From contig NZ_JAAJBU010000010.1 of assembly GCF_011392125.1 (NCBI RefSeq), forward strand, positions 62,001 through 126,000: 64,000 bases of DNA, read 5' to 3'. Numbering within the stretch: the stretch's first letter is position 1; each line of letters opens with the position of its first letter. This DNA comes from Flavobacterium lotistagni (GTDB lineage Bacteria; Bacteroidota; Bacteroidia; Flavobacteriales; Flavobacteriaceae). The position numbers were made by a program, and so were the translations under genes. Below are positions 51,054 to 60,383 of this stretch, one piece after another. Under the pieces are notes generated by a model. The model made no database searches. It was not told where the DNA came from and saw only the letters and a list, made by a program, of their open reading frames with translations.

Positions 51054-52319
51054 TTACATATTAAATAGCCAACTGGCCGGATTGTTATAGGTGGTGTTCT
51101 GGGATAGGGTGAATTTTAAAACCGTTTTTCCGGTGTCGCCATTGGTTCTGATGCGGCCGATATTCTGCTTGGTCGAAACCTTGTCGCCTTTGTTGACGCT
51201 CACGCTGCTCAGGTTTTGATAGACCGTGAAATAATCTCCATGTTGAATCATGACCGCTTTATTGACTGGGGAAAGCACCATCACACTGATGACTTCTCCG
51301 CCAAATACTGCACGGGCATTCGCGCCTTGGTCTGTAGTGATTTCAACGCCGCTGTTGTGCACGATAAGGGTTTTGTAAATAGGATGGGGTTGGTCACCGT
51401 AGGGCAATGACACGAATCCTTTTTCGACCGGCCAAGGTAATTTTCCTTTGTTGGCTCTGAAATTATTGGCGATAAGTTGCCCTTCAGAAGTCAAGACGAT
51501 TTTTGTAGAGGTTTCAGTAGCTTTAGTTTCGGCAGCCGTGGTGGTTTTAGGATTGGCTTTGGCGACAGCGCTGGCCGTCTTTTTGTTGGCGGCAGCAATT
51601 GCAGCCCGTAGCAATTTTTGAATCTGATTGTCGATGTTGCGGGTTTCTTGCTGTTTTTTCTTGATCTCGGCAACGATTTGCTTTTTGTCTTTTTTAATGG
51701 CGCGTTGTAATTCTTGTTGTGCGATTTTTTCTCGTTCAAGCTCGCGACGTTCTTTTTCGTTTTCTTCAATAAGCTTTTCTTTTTCTTTTTTCTGGACACC
51801 GATTTTTTGGTTGTAAGTTTCCAGTTCAATAGATTTTGCCTGAATTTCTTCGCCTTGTATCTTGCGGTAACTTGCGTATTGCTTCATGTATTGCGCACGT
51901 TTATAGGCTTGTAGAAAGTTTTGTGAGGAAAGCAAAAACATGGCCCGACTTTGTTCAGAACGGCTTTTGTAGGATTTCAAGATCATCTCGGCGTAATCTT
52001 CCTTAAGGGTTACGAGTTCTTTTTTGAGCCGGTTGATGTTGATCTGGTTGATATACATATCGTTGTTGAGCAACTTGGTCTGTTTCTCGGTCGTGTTGAT
52101 GAGTTTTTGCTTGAGCTGTATTTTCTCGGTTTGAACTTTCAGCACGCCGGCAACGGTTTTCTCTTTCGATTGTACGCTTTCGAGTTGGTTCTGTTTTTCC
52201 TGAATCTCGCGCAGGATTTGAGCTTTGCGCTGTTCGAGTTTTTCCTTTTGGCTAGCGGGTTGGCTCCACACGGCAAGGCTCATCAGTAGCAATAAAAAAC
52301 TAAAAATGCGTTGGGTCAT
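51054..52319 (-). CDS. EnvC-like murein hydrolase activator with a degenerate LytM domain
   Basis: 421 aa from ATG 52319 (ATG 52340 is an alternative overlapping the previous gene by 11 nt). Signal peptide, a long coiled coil (about 25-250, rich in Lys/Glu/Gln) and a C-terminal LytM/M23 domain. The M23 zinc ligands are not intact: HNSGVEI replaces the usual HxxxD, and YQNLS and KFTL replace the usual His-containing motifs. Like EnvC of E. coli, this suggests a non-catalytic activator of cell-wall amidases in division. It follows the DUF4292 gene. Confidence 0.88.
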   Translation of the reverse strand: MTQRIFSFLLLLMSLAVWSQPASQKEKLEQRKAQILREIQEKQNQLESVQSKEKTVAGVLKVQTEKIQLKQKLINTTEKQTKLLNNDMYINQININRLKKELVTLKEDYAEMILKSYKSRSEQSRAMFLLSSQNFLQAYKRAQYMKQYASYRKIQGEEIQAKSIELETYNQKIGVQKKEKEKLIEENEKERRELEREKIAQQELQRAIKKDKKQIVAEIKKKQQETRNIDNQIQKLLRAAIAAANKKTASAVAKANPKTTTAAETKATETSTKIVLTSEGQLIANNFRANKGKLPWPVEKGFVSLPYGDQPHPIYKTLIVHNSGVEITTDQGANARAVFGGEVISVMVLSPVNKAVMIQHGDYFTVYQNLSSVSVNKGDKVSTKQNIGRIRTNGDTGKTVLKFTLSQNTTYNNPASWLFNM

Positions 52320-52329
52320 TGTTTTGGTT

Positions 52330-53121
52330 TTAAGGCTCATTAATAAATATTCTTTCATATCCTTCGGGAACGCTATAAGGGAACGACAAATCTTCATCTA
52401 CCGAAACCGCTTTGTAATCGACCTCAATTGTCACTTTTCCTTTGGGTTGCTGCGCATCAATGAAAATCGCCGTGGGCAAATCGATTGGGTTGAATTGGCT
52501 GTAGTTCGGATAAACAATCTGTACCGAACGGCCTTGTGTTTCTTGAGAGATGATTTGTTTTTTGACCATGGATTTTCCCGACTCAAAGTAATAAGTTTTC
52601 GAAGTGCCGTTGGAAGCATTGTCAATGAGCTTGTACAAAGTTTCTTCGATGGATGATGTAAAACTGCCCTGACGAAGATCGTCAATTGCTTGCCCAATGA
52701 GTAGATTTTGCATTTTACTAAAATCCAGATCAGTGCCTAACCAGCGGCTCAATAGCGAGTAATCACCTTCAAAATACTGCCCGTTGATTTTCTCATAGTA
52801 TTTTACTTCTGCAGGAGTAATGAGCGCTTTGGCCATAGTAATACCAAGTACTCGAATACTAATTAGAATCGTTTGGTCTTTTTTGATTTTAATTTCGGCA
52901 TTTACATTTTGGCTCCGGTTTTCATCTTGGTAATGCGCATCGGCTTTGATGTAAAGTGTCTTAAAATTTTTGTTATTCAGATAGTGTTGGGCAATAATCG
53001 AATCGGCGCCCATCGTTTCTTTAGCCTTACCTTCTTTAACGACGGCTGCTTTTGATTTACACGAAACCATGACCAACTGCAGTAGTGCCATCGCGAACAA
53101 TATTTTGACAGAGCAACGCAT
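52330..53121 (-). CDS. DUF4292 lipoprotein
   Basis: 263 aa. Signal with lipobox VMVSC (Cys21). DUF4292 body (KNFKTLYIKADAHYQD, LLSRWLGTDLDFSKMQNLLIG, TVEVDYKAVSVDEDL). LolA/LolB-like lipoprotein carriers have a similar build, so a lipid- or lipoprotein-related role is possible. Start overlaps the TPR gene's stop by one base (TAATG), so the operon is tightly coupled. Confidence 0.85.
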   Translation of the reverse strand: MRCSVKILFAMALLQLVMVSCKSKAAVVKEGKAKETMGADSIIAQHYLNNKNFKTLYIKADAHYQDENRSQNVNAEIKIKKDQTILISIRVLGITMAKALITPAEVKYYEKINGQYFEGDYSLLSRWLGTDLDFSKMQNLLIGQAIDDLRQGSFTSSIEETLYKLIDNASNGTSKTYYFESGKSMVKKQIISQETQGRSVQIVYPNYSQFNPIDLPTAIFIDAQQPKGKVTIEVDYKAVSVDEDLSFPYSVPEGYERIFINEP

Positions 53122-54464
53122 TATGATTTTTTCCCTTTTAATAATTTCTCAGCTTTGAGAAAATAACTCTCCTTTTTCTTGAGATCACCCAAACCGGCGG
53201 CAGCTTCACCCAATTGAATGTTGAAATTGACCTCCAGCGCCAGATCATCCACCAAATAATCCAAGCCCATTTCTAAAAACTCTTTGGCTTTTTTATAATT
53301 TTTGAGCTGATTGTAGCCCAAGCCGGCATAATAATACAGTTGCGGTTGCGACGGGTAAAGTTCCACCCAATCGGTTGCTTTCTTCGCCAAAACATCGAAT
53401 TGCTGGTTTTCGGTATACGCCTGCAGTTGCAACACTATGGTTTCCATATCTTCCGGATGCGACTTCAATTGCAAATCGTAGTATTTCAAGGCATTGTTCC
53501 AGTTTTTTTTGTTGTGGTAGAATTTGCCGATTTCCTTGGCCACTTGTACTTGTTTGTCATCGGCAAAATACGAAATGGCTTTCTCCAAGTCAGCGTCATA
53601 CTCGGGTTTGTCTTTAACGAAAATCAAGAACTCGTTGAGCATGCGGTGTTTGATTTTGTTGTCGATTTTCGGGCTTTGAAACACCTTGTTCATCGCAGCC
53701 ACGGCATTTTTTCCGTCGTTGTTGTTTAGGTGGAATTTAAACAAACTCACCTGCGCCCAATCTGAAGTTGGAATTTCTCTCTGGAGCTGCTCGGCAATTT
53801 CCATGGCTTTTTCTTCCTGATTGCTTTCTGAGTACAAGAAAATCAGTGCGATATAATTCGACTCTTCTTTTGGGTATTTCTTGATTTGCTCCAGCAGGTT
53901 GTCTTTTTCCGAAGTTTGGTATTGGGCCACGCTGAGGATTTGTCGTTTGTAATTCTCTCGCATTTCAGTAGTTCCGACTTTGCTGTTGAGCTCATTAATC
54001 AAGTCGAGCGCTTTGTCGAATTGTTGGGTGTTCATGTAAAGCGACACCAAATCTTCTTTATAGTCTTTTTTGAATTCGATTAGCTTATTGACGATGATGA
54101 TGGCTTGGTTGTAATCTTTGGTTTCGTAACAAACATCGTACATTCCGACCCAACACCACATGTTCTTCGGGTCAATTTTACTGGCTTTCTCGAAAGAAAC
54201 GTAGGCTTCTTTATATTTTTTTTGCGGCAAATAATTCTTGCCCATTTCGAAGTAAACCACGGCGTTATCCGGTTGCAATTTTTGGCATTTTTCCAGTGCC
54301 GTGACGGCCCGGTCATAATTCTCGATGCCTTTCTGCAACAACGATTCGTAAAAGGCATTTTGAAACTGGTCATCGGCAAGCCCAATCGCGTCAGGTTCTG
54401 CCTGTGCGAAAACGGCTAAAGGAAATAAAATCACCATTGAGAAGGCTAACCAGCTTTTTTTCAT
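53121..54464 (-). CDS. Secreted TPR protein
   Basis: 447 aa. Signal peptide (MKKSWLAFSMVILFPLAVFAQ) followed by about ten tetratricopeptide repeats (e.g. AVVYFEMGKNYLPQKKYKEAY, PQLYYYAGLGYNQLKNYKKA). A protein-protein scaffold in the periplasm or envelope. Second gene of the envelope operon after the nucleotidyltransferase. Confidence 0.88.
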   Translation of the reverse strand: MKKSWLAFSMVILFPLAVFAQAEPDAIGLADDQFQNAFYESLLQKGIENYDRAVTALEKCQKLQPDNAVVYFEMGKNYLPQKKYKEAYVSFEKASKIDPKNMWCWVGMYDVCYETKDYNQAIIIVNKLIEFKKDYKEDLVSLYMNTQQFDKALDLINELNSKVGTTEMRENYKRQILSVAQYQTSEKDNLLEQIKKYPKEESNYIALIFLYSESNQEEKAMEIAEQLQREIPTSDWAQVSLFKFHLNNNDGKNAVAAMNKVFQSPKIDNKIKHRMLNEFLIFVKDKPEYDADLEKAISYFADDKQVQVAKEIGKFYHNKKNWNNALKYYDLQLKSHPEDMETIVLQLQAYTENQQFDVLAKKATDWVELYPSQPQLYYYAGLGYNQLKNYKKAKEFLEMGLDYLVDDLALEVNFNIQLGEAAAGLGDLKKKESYFLKAEKLLKGKKS

Positions 54465-54516
54465 ACCAACAGATAACGCTATTTGTTACAGATTAGTTGT
54501 CTATGGCCGCAAATCA

Positions 54517-55527
54517 TTATTCCAAAACAGAATAATCCCCGATACTGATGCTGGTAAAATTACCGTCAAAGCTGGCGTGGCTACCAATCATGGCATTGTC
54601 CAGCTTCGCATTTTTGATGTGCGAATGCGTTTGTATCAAGCTGTTTTTAATTGTTGAATCAATCACGTGGCAGGCTTTTCCGAGCGATACATTCGGGCCT
54701 ACAGTAGCATTGATTAAAATCGCGTCTTCGCCAATAAAACAAGGCGGAATAATTTTAGCATTTTCCATTTTTACGGACGGATGCACTAAGTTTTCCCCAT
54801 CTTGATGCAAGAAATCCAACATTCTCGAATTGGTTTCGACCGTTACGTTTTTGTTGCCACAGTCCATCCACTCGTCTACTTTTCCGGGAACGAATTTCAA
54901 GCCTTTGACTTTCATATTCTCGAGGCCGTCAGTGAGTTGGTATTCGCCGCCTTTGACGATATTGTTGTCTAACAAATACTGCAATTCTGCGCGTAGGGTT
55001 TCGCCCGATTTGAAATAGTAAATTCCGATAATTGCCAAATCGGAAACAAAATCTTTGGGTTTCTCAACGAAATCCACAATTTGGTTGTTTTCATTGAGTT
55101 GCACTACGCCAAAAGCACTCGGGTCTTCGACTTGTTTCACCCAAATCACGCTGTCTGCAGTAGTGTCTAGTGTAAAATCAGCGCGGAACAAGGTATCGGC
55201 ATAAGCCACTACGATTGGTCCGGTCATGGACTCTTTGGCACACATAATCGCATGTGCAGTTCCCAAAGCTTCGTTTTGATAGTAAATCTTGCCTTTCGAA
55301 CCTAGTTTTTCTGCGATGGCAATCAAGTCTTTTTCAACGGCTGCACCAAAGTCTTTATGAATGATAAATGCGATTTCTTCTATGTCTTGGTTGATGACTC
55401 CGGCGATGTCTTCCACTAGGCGGTGAACAATCGGTTTTCCGGCAATCGGGATGAGTGGTTTCGGAACGGTAAGCGTGTGCGGCCTTAGTCTGGAGCCACG
55501 TCCGGCCATAGGTACAATTATTTTCAT
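54517..55527 (-). CDS. Sugar-phosphate nucleotidyltransferase (NDP-sugar pyrophosphorylase family)
   Basis: 336 aa from ATG 55527. Motif GRGSRLRPHTLTVPKPLIPIAGKP (N-terminal GxGxRLxPxTxxxPKP), NTP-binding and a C-terminal left-handed beta-helix (hexapeptide) part (IGEDAILINATVGPNVSLG). Activates a sugar phosphate for envelope polysaccharide synthesis; the exact sugar is not known. The ATG is preceded by a TTTGCGAACTTTGCGG spacer related to that before scoA. Confidence 0.88.
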   Translation of the reverse strand: MKIIVPMAGRGSRLRPHTLTVPKPLIPIAGKPIVHRLVEDIAGVINQDIEEIAFIIHKDFGAAVEKDLIAIAEKLGSKGKIYYQNEALGTAHAIMCAKESMTGPIVVAYADTLFRADFTLDTTADSVIWVKQVEDPSAFGVVQLNENNQIVDFVEKPKDFVSDLAIIGIYYFKSGETLRAELQYLLDNNIVKGGEYQLTDGLENMKVKGLKFVPGKVDEWMDCGNKNVTVETNSRMLDFLHQDGENLVHPSVKMENAKIIPPCFIGEDAILINATVGPNVSLGKACHVIDSTIKNSLIQTHSHIKNAKLDNAMIGSHASFDGNFTSISIGDYSVLE

Positions 55528-55543
55528 GTGTATCGATTTTGCC

Positions 55544-55560
55544 GCAAAGTTCGCAAAGTT
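55544..55560 (-). repeat. TTTGCGAA word spacer before the nucleotidyltransferase gene
   Basis: On the minus strand CTTTGCGAACTTTGCGG ends 16 nt before ATG 55527; the same words occur before scoA (18363-18436). Confidence 0.5.
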
Positions 55561-55698
55561 TTTGACAAACTTCACCATGTTTGGGATTTGTTTTTACAGG
55601 GTTATTAACCAAATTTCAAGACAAATGGATCCAATAAAAACAAAGGAAAAGTAAAAATGAATGAGGTAATAGCTTTACGAAATCTGAAACCTTATGGC

Positions 55699-57114
55699 TT
55701 ACCAAGGAATGCTACTGCTTCTACTTGTGAAAAAATTAGCTGGTCCGTTGCTGCCGCCGGAACTGTTGCCTGAAGTCAAACGATAATTGGGTTGATTGCC
55801 CCATGAAGCAGGGCGGTCTTCGATGAGCATGTCTTCACCGGTATCGTTGGCGATGTAAGGCGCGATTCTATTTTGCCACGCCTGAATTCGCGGAAGACTT
55901 CGAATCGAATGGAAGTAATTGTTGGTAATGCTGGTGAGTTCCCGAATGTAATTCTTGTACATCGTCTGGTATTGTGGAATCGCGAGGATTTTAGTAATCA
56001 GCGGACGCTGTGTCATATTGCCCCAACTGAGTGGATTTTGTGTGCCGGCATTGGCAATGATTTGTGAAGTGCCTAAAGTATTGTCGTAATCATAAGGAAT
56101 GAAATATGCCTTACCATTAGGGGCGAAATAAAAATAAAAATTATTGCCGTTGACCCAATAATCGTCCCACATGCCGACCACTACATTCACAGCATAAGTT
56201 CTCAAAAATAGTGGAACGTCCATCTTTTGTTCAATCCAATTCTGGAAGACAGTACCTGTTTTTGAATTTAGATCGGCGATGAATTGAAGCAACTCAGTTT
56301 TCGCAGCAGGCAGTTCATCTTGTCTGGTTTTCAAATCGTAGGCATAATACACCGAAAGCGCAGGGTTGATGTTCACATCTTCCACACCAATGCTGGCTGT
56401 GGATACAAAATTGGCATTGTTCGAACCGCTCCAACCACCTTTCCATAAAAATCCTACACCATTGCCCCACTGAGATTGTTTTTTGGCAATATAAACTTCG
56501 TCTATGTTTTCAATCATTGCATAAACCCCAAAATAAGCAGGTGTCGCATCGCCTTCCACTTTAATAGTTAGCCTGCAATAGGAAGCTTTGGGCGCCATCC
56601 AACAACCGAAACGGTTAAAAAGGTCATAGCAGTAAATTTCACGAACATACGAAGCATCATCTTTAGCCCATTTTAAATTGAGTTTGTCCAGCCCTTTGAA
56701 TCGTTGCGCATCGATATATTTAGAAAAGTCAAGCCCGAAATGACTGTGGTGCCAATCTGGGTTTTGCGGGTTGTGCAATTGGCCTGTATATCCTTCTGGT
56801 CGGCGTCTGCTCGTGTTGCCTTTGAGGCGGAAACCCACGCTGTCTAAAACAATGTTTCTGCCGTTGTTGGAGAAAATAAAACGCGAAACCACTTTTTTAT
56901 CGTTGGCTGGGTTCAAGTCGTAGTTGGTCAGGATTTTATTCCATTGTTCGAGTTTGAATTCCATTGTGATGCTAGGCAAATCATTCAAGTTGAAAATCTC
57001 TGCTTCGCCAATCGGAATCGACGGCCGGTTGCTGGGCTGGTCTTGCTGTGCCTGATCCGTATCGGAACAACACCAAAAAAAGAACATTAAAAGCAGCAAG
57101 AGAATTTTTTTCAT
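55699..57114 (-). CDS. CotH kinase family lipoprotein
   Basis: 471 aa from ATG 57114. Lipoprotein signal (MKKILLLLLMFFFWC). CotH-like protein-kinase fold: VGFRLKGNTSRRRP, KLNLKWAKDDASYVREIYCYDLFNRFG, FGVYAMIENIDEVYI, and the metal site DYDNTLG. Eukaryotic-like kinases of this family phosphorylate spore coat proteins; the target here is unknown. A single gene, with a -7 box TACCTTTG at 57141-57148. Confidence 0.9.
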   Translation of the reverse strand: MKKILLLLLMFFFWCCSDTDQAQQDQPSNRPSIPIGEAEIFNLNDLPSITMEFKLEQWNKILTNYDLNPANDKKVVSRFIFSNNGRNIVLDSVGFRLKGNTSRRRPEGYTGQLHNPQNPDWHHSHFGLDFSKYIDAQRFKGLDKLNLKWAKDDASYVREIYCYDLFNRFGCWMAPKASYCRLTIKVEGDATPAYFGVYAMIENIDEVYIAKKQSQWGNGVGFLWKGGWSGSNNANFVSTASIGVEDVNINPALSVYYAYDLKTRQDELPAAKTELLQFIADLNSKTGTVFQNWIEQKMDVPLFLRTYAVNVVVGMWDDYWVNGNNFYFYFAPNGKAYFIPYDYDNTLGTSQIIANAGTQNPLSWGNMTQRPLITKILAIPQYQTMYKNYIRELTSITNNYFHSIRSLPRIQAWQNRIAPYIANDTGEDMLIEDRPASWGNQPNYRLTSGNSSGGSNGPANFFTSRSSSIPW

Positions 57115-57140
57115 AGCACGATTTTCTGACAAAAGAAGCC

Positions 57141-57148
57141 CAAAGGTA
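57141..57148 (-). promoter_or_regulatory. -7 box (TACCTTTG) of the CotH gene
   Basis: Perfect TAnnTTTG on the minus strand, 26 nt before ATG 57114. Confidence 0.5.
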
Positions 57149-57275
57149 CTACAATCTGAAATGCGTCAGAAGAAATTAACACGATGGTCAAACATTTTTA
57201 GTTGAATGTTGTTTTTATCTACATTGAAATGAAAATATTGTCATAATTGCTTCATTTTAAAAGGAATAAATCAAA

Positions 57276-57313
57276 GTTGCCGGAAGTTGCAGATGGCAAC
57301 TAGGTCTGTTGCC
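57276..57313 (+). promoter_or_regulatory. Three GTTGC sites upstream of the pyrimidine operon
   Basis: GTTGC at 57276, GTTGC-AGATG-GCAAC palindrome at 57286-57300, and GTTGCC at 57308. Spaced like a regulator site or cooperative operator for the catabolic operon. No matching regulator gene is in the window. Confidence 0.4.
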
Positions 57314-57419
57314 TTGAAATAGCACATTGTTAAAATTGTCAACTATTTATTTCGGTGAGTTGTATGTTAAGAAATTGTTATTATTTTTATTAATTATTTG
57401 TATAAAAATTAGAAACTAA

Positions 57420-58877
57420 ATGAAATACCCAGCAATTCAGAATTACATCAACGGAAGGTTTGTTTCTGTCACTACTTCAAAAACCATGAATGTCGTTTCT
57501 CCTTTAGACGGCAACTTACTGTCAACCGTTCCAATGTCGTCAGGAAAAGACCTCGACGACGCCGTAAAAGCCGCACAAGCTGCGTTTCCCGCCTGGAGCA
57601 AAACCCCAATCAAAGAAAGAGTACAAGTATTTTTCCGATATAAATTCCTGCTAGAAAAACACCTCAAAGAACTCGCCGAACTCTGTAGCGAAGAAAACGG
57701 CAAAACCTACGGCGAATCAGTAGCCGAAATCGAAAAATGCATAGAACTCACTGAATTTGCCACATCATTACCGCAGCTCGTTCAAGGCGAATTACTTGAA
57801 GTCAGCAAAGGCGTAGAATGCCGCACCGAACATGCACCGCTGGGCGTGGTAGCCTCAATTGTACCGTTCAATTTTCCAGCAATGGTTCCGAACTGGACCA
57901 TTCCCAATGCGATTGCACTGGGCAACTGCATGATCATCAAACCTTCCGAAAAAGTGCCATTGAGCTGCGGAAAAATAGCCGAACTATTAAAAGAAGCCGG
58001 ACTTCCCGACGGCGTGTTCAATGTCGTGCACGGCGATGTCGAAATCGTCAATGCCATTTGCGACCATCCGGATATCGAAGCCGTTTCGTTTGTCGGCTCG
58101 ACCAAAGTGGCCAAAATCGTTTACCAAAGAGCGACTTCCAATTACAAAAGATGTTTGTCCTTAGGCGGTGCGAAAAACCACCTGATGGTGTTGCCCGATG
58201 CGATTCCCGATATGACCGCGCAGAATGTAGCCGCCTCGATGTCGGGTTGTGCAGGCCAGCGTTGTATGGCTGCTTCGGCGATGGTTGGTGTCGGAAACAT
58301 CGACCACATCGTAGCCAAAATCTGCGACGAAGCCCGCAAAATTGTTCCCGGTGAAAACCTCGGAGCTGTCATTAATAAAGAATCGCAGGAGCGTATTGAA
58401 AGCTACATCACCCAAGCCGAAAAAGACGGCGCTAAAATATTGGTCGACGGCCGCAACGCCAAAGTAGCCGGTAAAGAAAATGGAACCTATGTAGGCCCAA
58501 CGGTCATCGATTATGTCACTCCTAATATGAGTGTGGCGCGAGAAGAAATCTTCGGGCCGGTCATTTCGATCATGAGAACCAACACTGTTGACGAAGCCTT
58601 AGCCATCGAAAACGCCAACCCTTACGGAAATGCCGCGAGCGTCTTCACCCAAAACGGAGGCATGGCGCGCTACATCATCGAGAAGGCCAGCGCAGGAATG
58701 ATTGGTGTCAACGTCGGGGTTCCGGTACCGCGCGAGCCGTTCAGTTTCGGCGGCTGGAACGAAAGCAAATTCGGCGTGGGCGACATCACCGGCAAAAGCT
58801 CAATCGAATTCTGGACCAAGCTCAAGAAATCCACGATCAAATGGAACGCGGAGGCCGGCGTGAACTGGATGAGCTAG
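57420..58877 (+). CDS. mmsA: CoA-acylating (methyl)malonate-semialdehyde dehydrogenase
   Basis: NAD-dependent enzyme that converts malonate semialdehyde (or methylmalonate semialdehyde) and CoA to acetyl-CoA (propionyl-CoA). 485 aa. Catalytic Cys in GCAGQRCMAAS, cofactor site FVGSTKVAK, Glu region LSLGGAKNHLMVLPDA lacking the usual general-base Glu, as in MmsA. First gene of the operon; it ends the route uracil to beta-alanine to acetyl-CoA. A diverged copy of the structured repeat follows the stop. Confidence 0.93.
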   Translation: MKYPAIQNYINGRFVSVTTSKTMNVVSPLDGNLLSTVPMSSGKDLDDAVKAAQAAFPAWSKTPIKERVQVFFRYKFLLEKHLKELAELCSEENGKTYGESVAEIEKCIELTEFATSLPQLVQGELLEVSKGVECRTEHAPLGVVASIVPFNFPAMVPNWTIPNAIALGNCMIIKPSEKVPLSCGKIAELLKEAGLPDGVFNVVHGDVEIVNAICDHPDIEAVSFVGSTKVAKIVYQRATSNYKRCLSLGGAKNHLMVLPDAIPDMTAQNVAASMSGCAGQRCMAASAMVGVGNIDHIVAKICDEARKIVPGENLGAVINKESQERIESYITQAEKDGAKILVDGRNAKVAGKENGTYVGPTVIDYVTPNMSVAREEIFGPVISIMRTNTVDEALAIENANPYGNAASVFTQNGGMARYIIEKASAGMIGVNVGVPVPREPFSFGGWNESKFGVGDITGKSSIEFWTKLKKSTIKWNAEAGVNWMS

Positions 58878-58897
58878 ATATCAATAATCAGGTTTTT

Positions 58898-58982
58898 CAG
58901 GAGCTGATCCCGCTTTACGCTGCAATTTTTTATGCCGAACACCGGCACAAAAAGATTTCCACTGCAATCGGGGCTAGGGCTA
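58898..58982 (+). repeat. Structured intergenic repeat, copy D (3' of mmsA)
   Basis: Starts CAGGAGCTGATCCCGCT and ends AATCGGGGCTAGGG. The middle has a hairpin (TGCCG-AACAC-CGGCA). Diverged from copies A-C but with the same ends and position, 20 nt after the mmsA stop. Confidence 0.65.
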
Positions 58983-59016
58983 CCTGCGAACCCATCAACA
59001 TCAAATAAAAAAAGAA

Positions 59017-60372
59017 ATGATTACCAAAGAAGCAACCATGACCAAGGAAGAAATCATTAAAGACAGCAAAGACTACAGCCTATTTTCGTGGTCGGCGCAA
59101 GCCAGTGTCAACCCCATCGCAATAGAACGTGCCGAGGGCGTTTACCTATATGAATACGGCGGCAAAAGGATTATCGATTTTTCCTCAGGTCTGATGTCGG
59201 TCAACATTGGCCATGGCGACCAGCGTGTCACCGCAGCAGTTGTAGAACAAATGGAAAAGGTAAGTTTCGTTACACCAAGTTGTACCACGGAAGTCCGCGC
59301 CAAACTGTCCAAGAAACTAGCAGAAATCTGCCCCGGCGATTTGAATAAAGCCTTCTACACTTTATGCGGCACTTCTTCCATCGACAACGCCATCAAACTG
59401 GCCAGACTTTATACCGGAAGACATAAAATCATTGGGCGTTACCGCGCTTTCCACGGCGGCTCCATCGGCGGAATGACCGTCGGCGGCGACCCGAGAAAAC
59501 TCGCCAACGATTCCCAGCAAATGCCCAACGCGGTGCACCTGGACGATCCGTATTACTTCTTCGGCATGAAAAATTTGGATGAAGCCACCAAACTTCAATT
59601 GAGTTTGGAATATGTCGAGCGCGTGATCCATCTCGAAGGCAAAACCAATATAGCAGCGTTCATTTTTGAAGGCGAAAGCGGTTCTTCGGGCTGTTTGCAT
59701 TATCCGAAAGGCTACCTCCAAGGCGTGAAAGCGTTGTGCGAAAAATACGGAATCCTGTTCGTAGCCGATGAGGTCATGAGCGGTTTCGGGCGCACCGGCA
59801 AATGGTTCGGATTTGAAAACCACGGCATCATCCCCGATATGATTTGCATGGCCAAAGGTTTGACTGCCTCTTATCTTCCGTTAGGTTGCTTGATGGTGTC
59901 CGACAAAATCGCCGAGAAATTCGAAAACACACCGATGATGATCGGCCTTACCTATAACGGGCATCCGGTTTCACTAGCGGCAGCTTTGGCAGTCATCAAC
60001 ATCTACGAAACCGACCGCCTGATCGAGAACACCCGCGAAATGGGCGCGTACCTAGAATCGAGGATTGAAGCCATGAGAGCGGAGCATCCAAGTATGGGAA
60101 CCTTCCGCAACACCGGGCTTTTGGGTTGTCTCGACGTGTTGAAAAACAAGGCGACCGGCGAACTCATCGCGCCTTATAACGCAGCCGGAGACGATTTGAA
60201 AATCACGAATCAGATCGCAGCGAAAATCCGCGAACTCGGCATGTACACATTCGTGCGGTGGGGGTATATTTTCATCGCGCCACCGCTTACGGTGACCAAA
60301 GACCAAATCGATGAAGGTTTGGCCATTATCAGCGAAGCTTTAAAAATTTCCGACGCCGCATTGGTCTCATAA
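59017..60372 (+). CDS. Class III aminotransferase (beta-alanine type)
   Basis: PLP enzyme, 451 aa. Lys for PLP in MICMAKGLTASYLPLG; aspartate in FVADEVMSGFGRTG. Likely transfers the amino group of beta-alanine to pyruvate or 2-oxoglutarate, giving malonate semialdehyde for MmsA. Start ATG 59017, with ATG 59038 as alternative. 12-nt gap to the permease gene. Confidence 0.9.
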   Translation: MITKEATMTKEEIIKDSKDYSLFSWSAQASVNPIAIERAEGVYLYEYGGKRIIDFSSGLMSVNIGHGDQRVTAAVVEQMEKVSFVTPSCTTEVRAKLSKKLAEICPGDLNKAFYTLCGTSSIDNAIKLARLYTGRHKIIGRYRAFHGGSIGGMTVGGDPRKLANDSQQMPNAVHLDDPYYFFGMKNLDEATKLQLSLEYVERVIHLEGKTNIAAFIFEGESGSSGCLHYPKGYLQGVKALCEKYGILFVADEVMSGFGRTGKWFGFENHGIIPDMICMAKGLTASYLPLGCLMVSDKIAEKFENTPMMIGLTYNGHPVSLAAALAVINIYETDRLIENTREMGAYLESRIEAMRAEHPSMGTFRNTGLLGCLDVLKNKATGELIAPYNAAGDDLKITNQIAAKIRELGMYTFVRWGYIFIAPPLTVTKDQIDEGLAIISEALKISDAALVS

Positions 60373-60383
60373 ATCCAAAAACT

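Larger units (their letters stand above)
57115..57419. other. 305-nt AT-rich gap before the pyrimidine operon
   Basis: Contains the minus-strand cotH promoter and, nearer the operon, the three GTTGC sites at 57276-57313. A TTATTTG -7-like box lies at about 57394-57400, 20 nt before ATG 57420. No gene seen. Confidence 0.6.

Noticed and set aside
51951..52289. Plus-strand ORF opposite the EnvC coiled coil
   Set aside because: Shadow of a Lys/Glu-rich coiled coil, giving a Phe/Leu-rich mirror.
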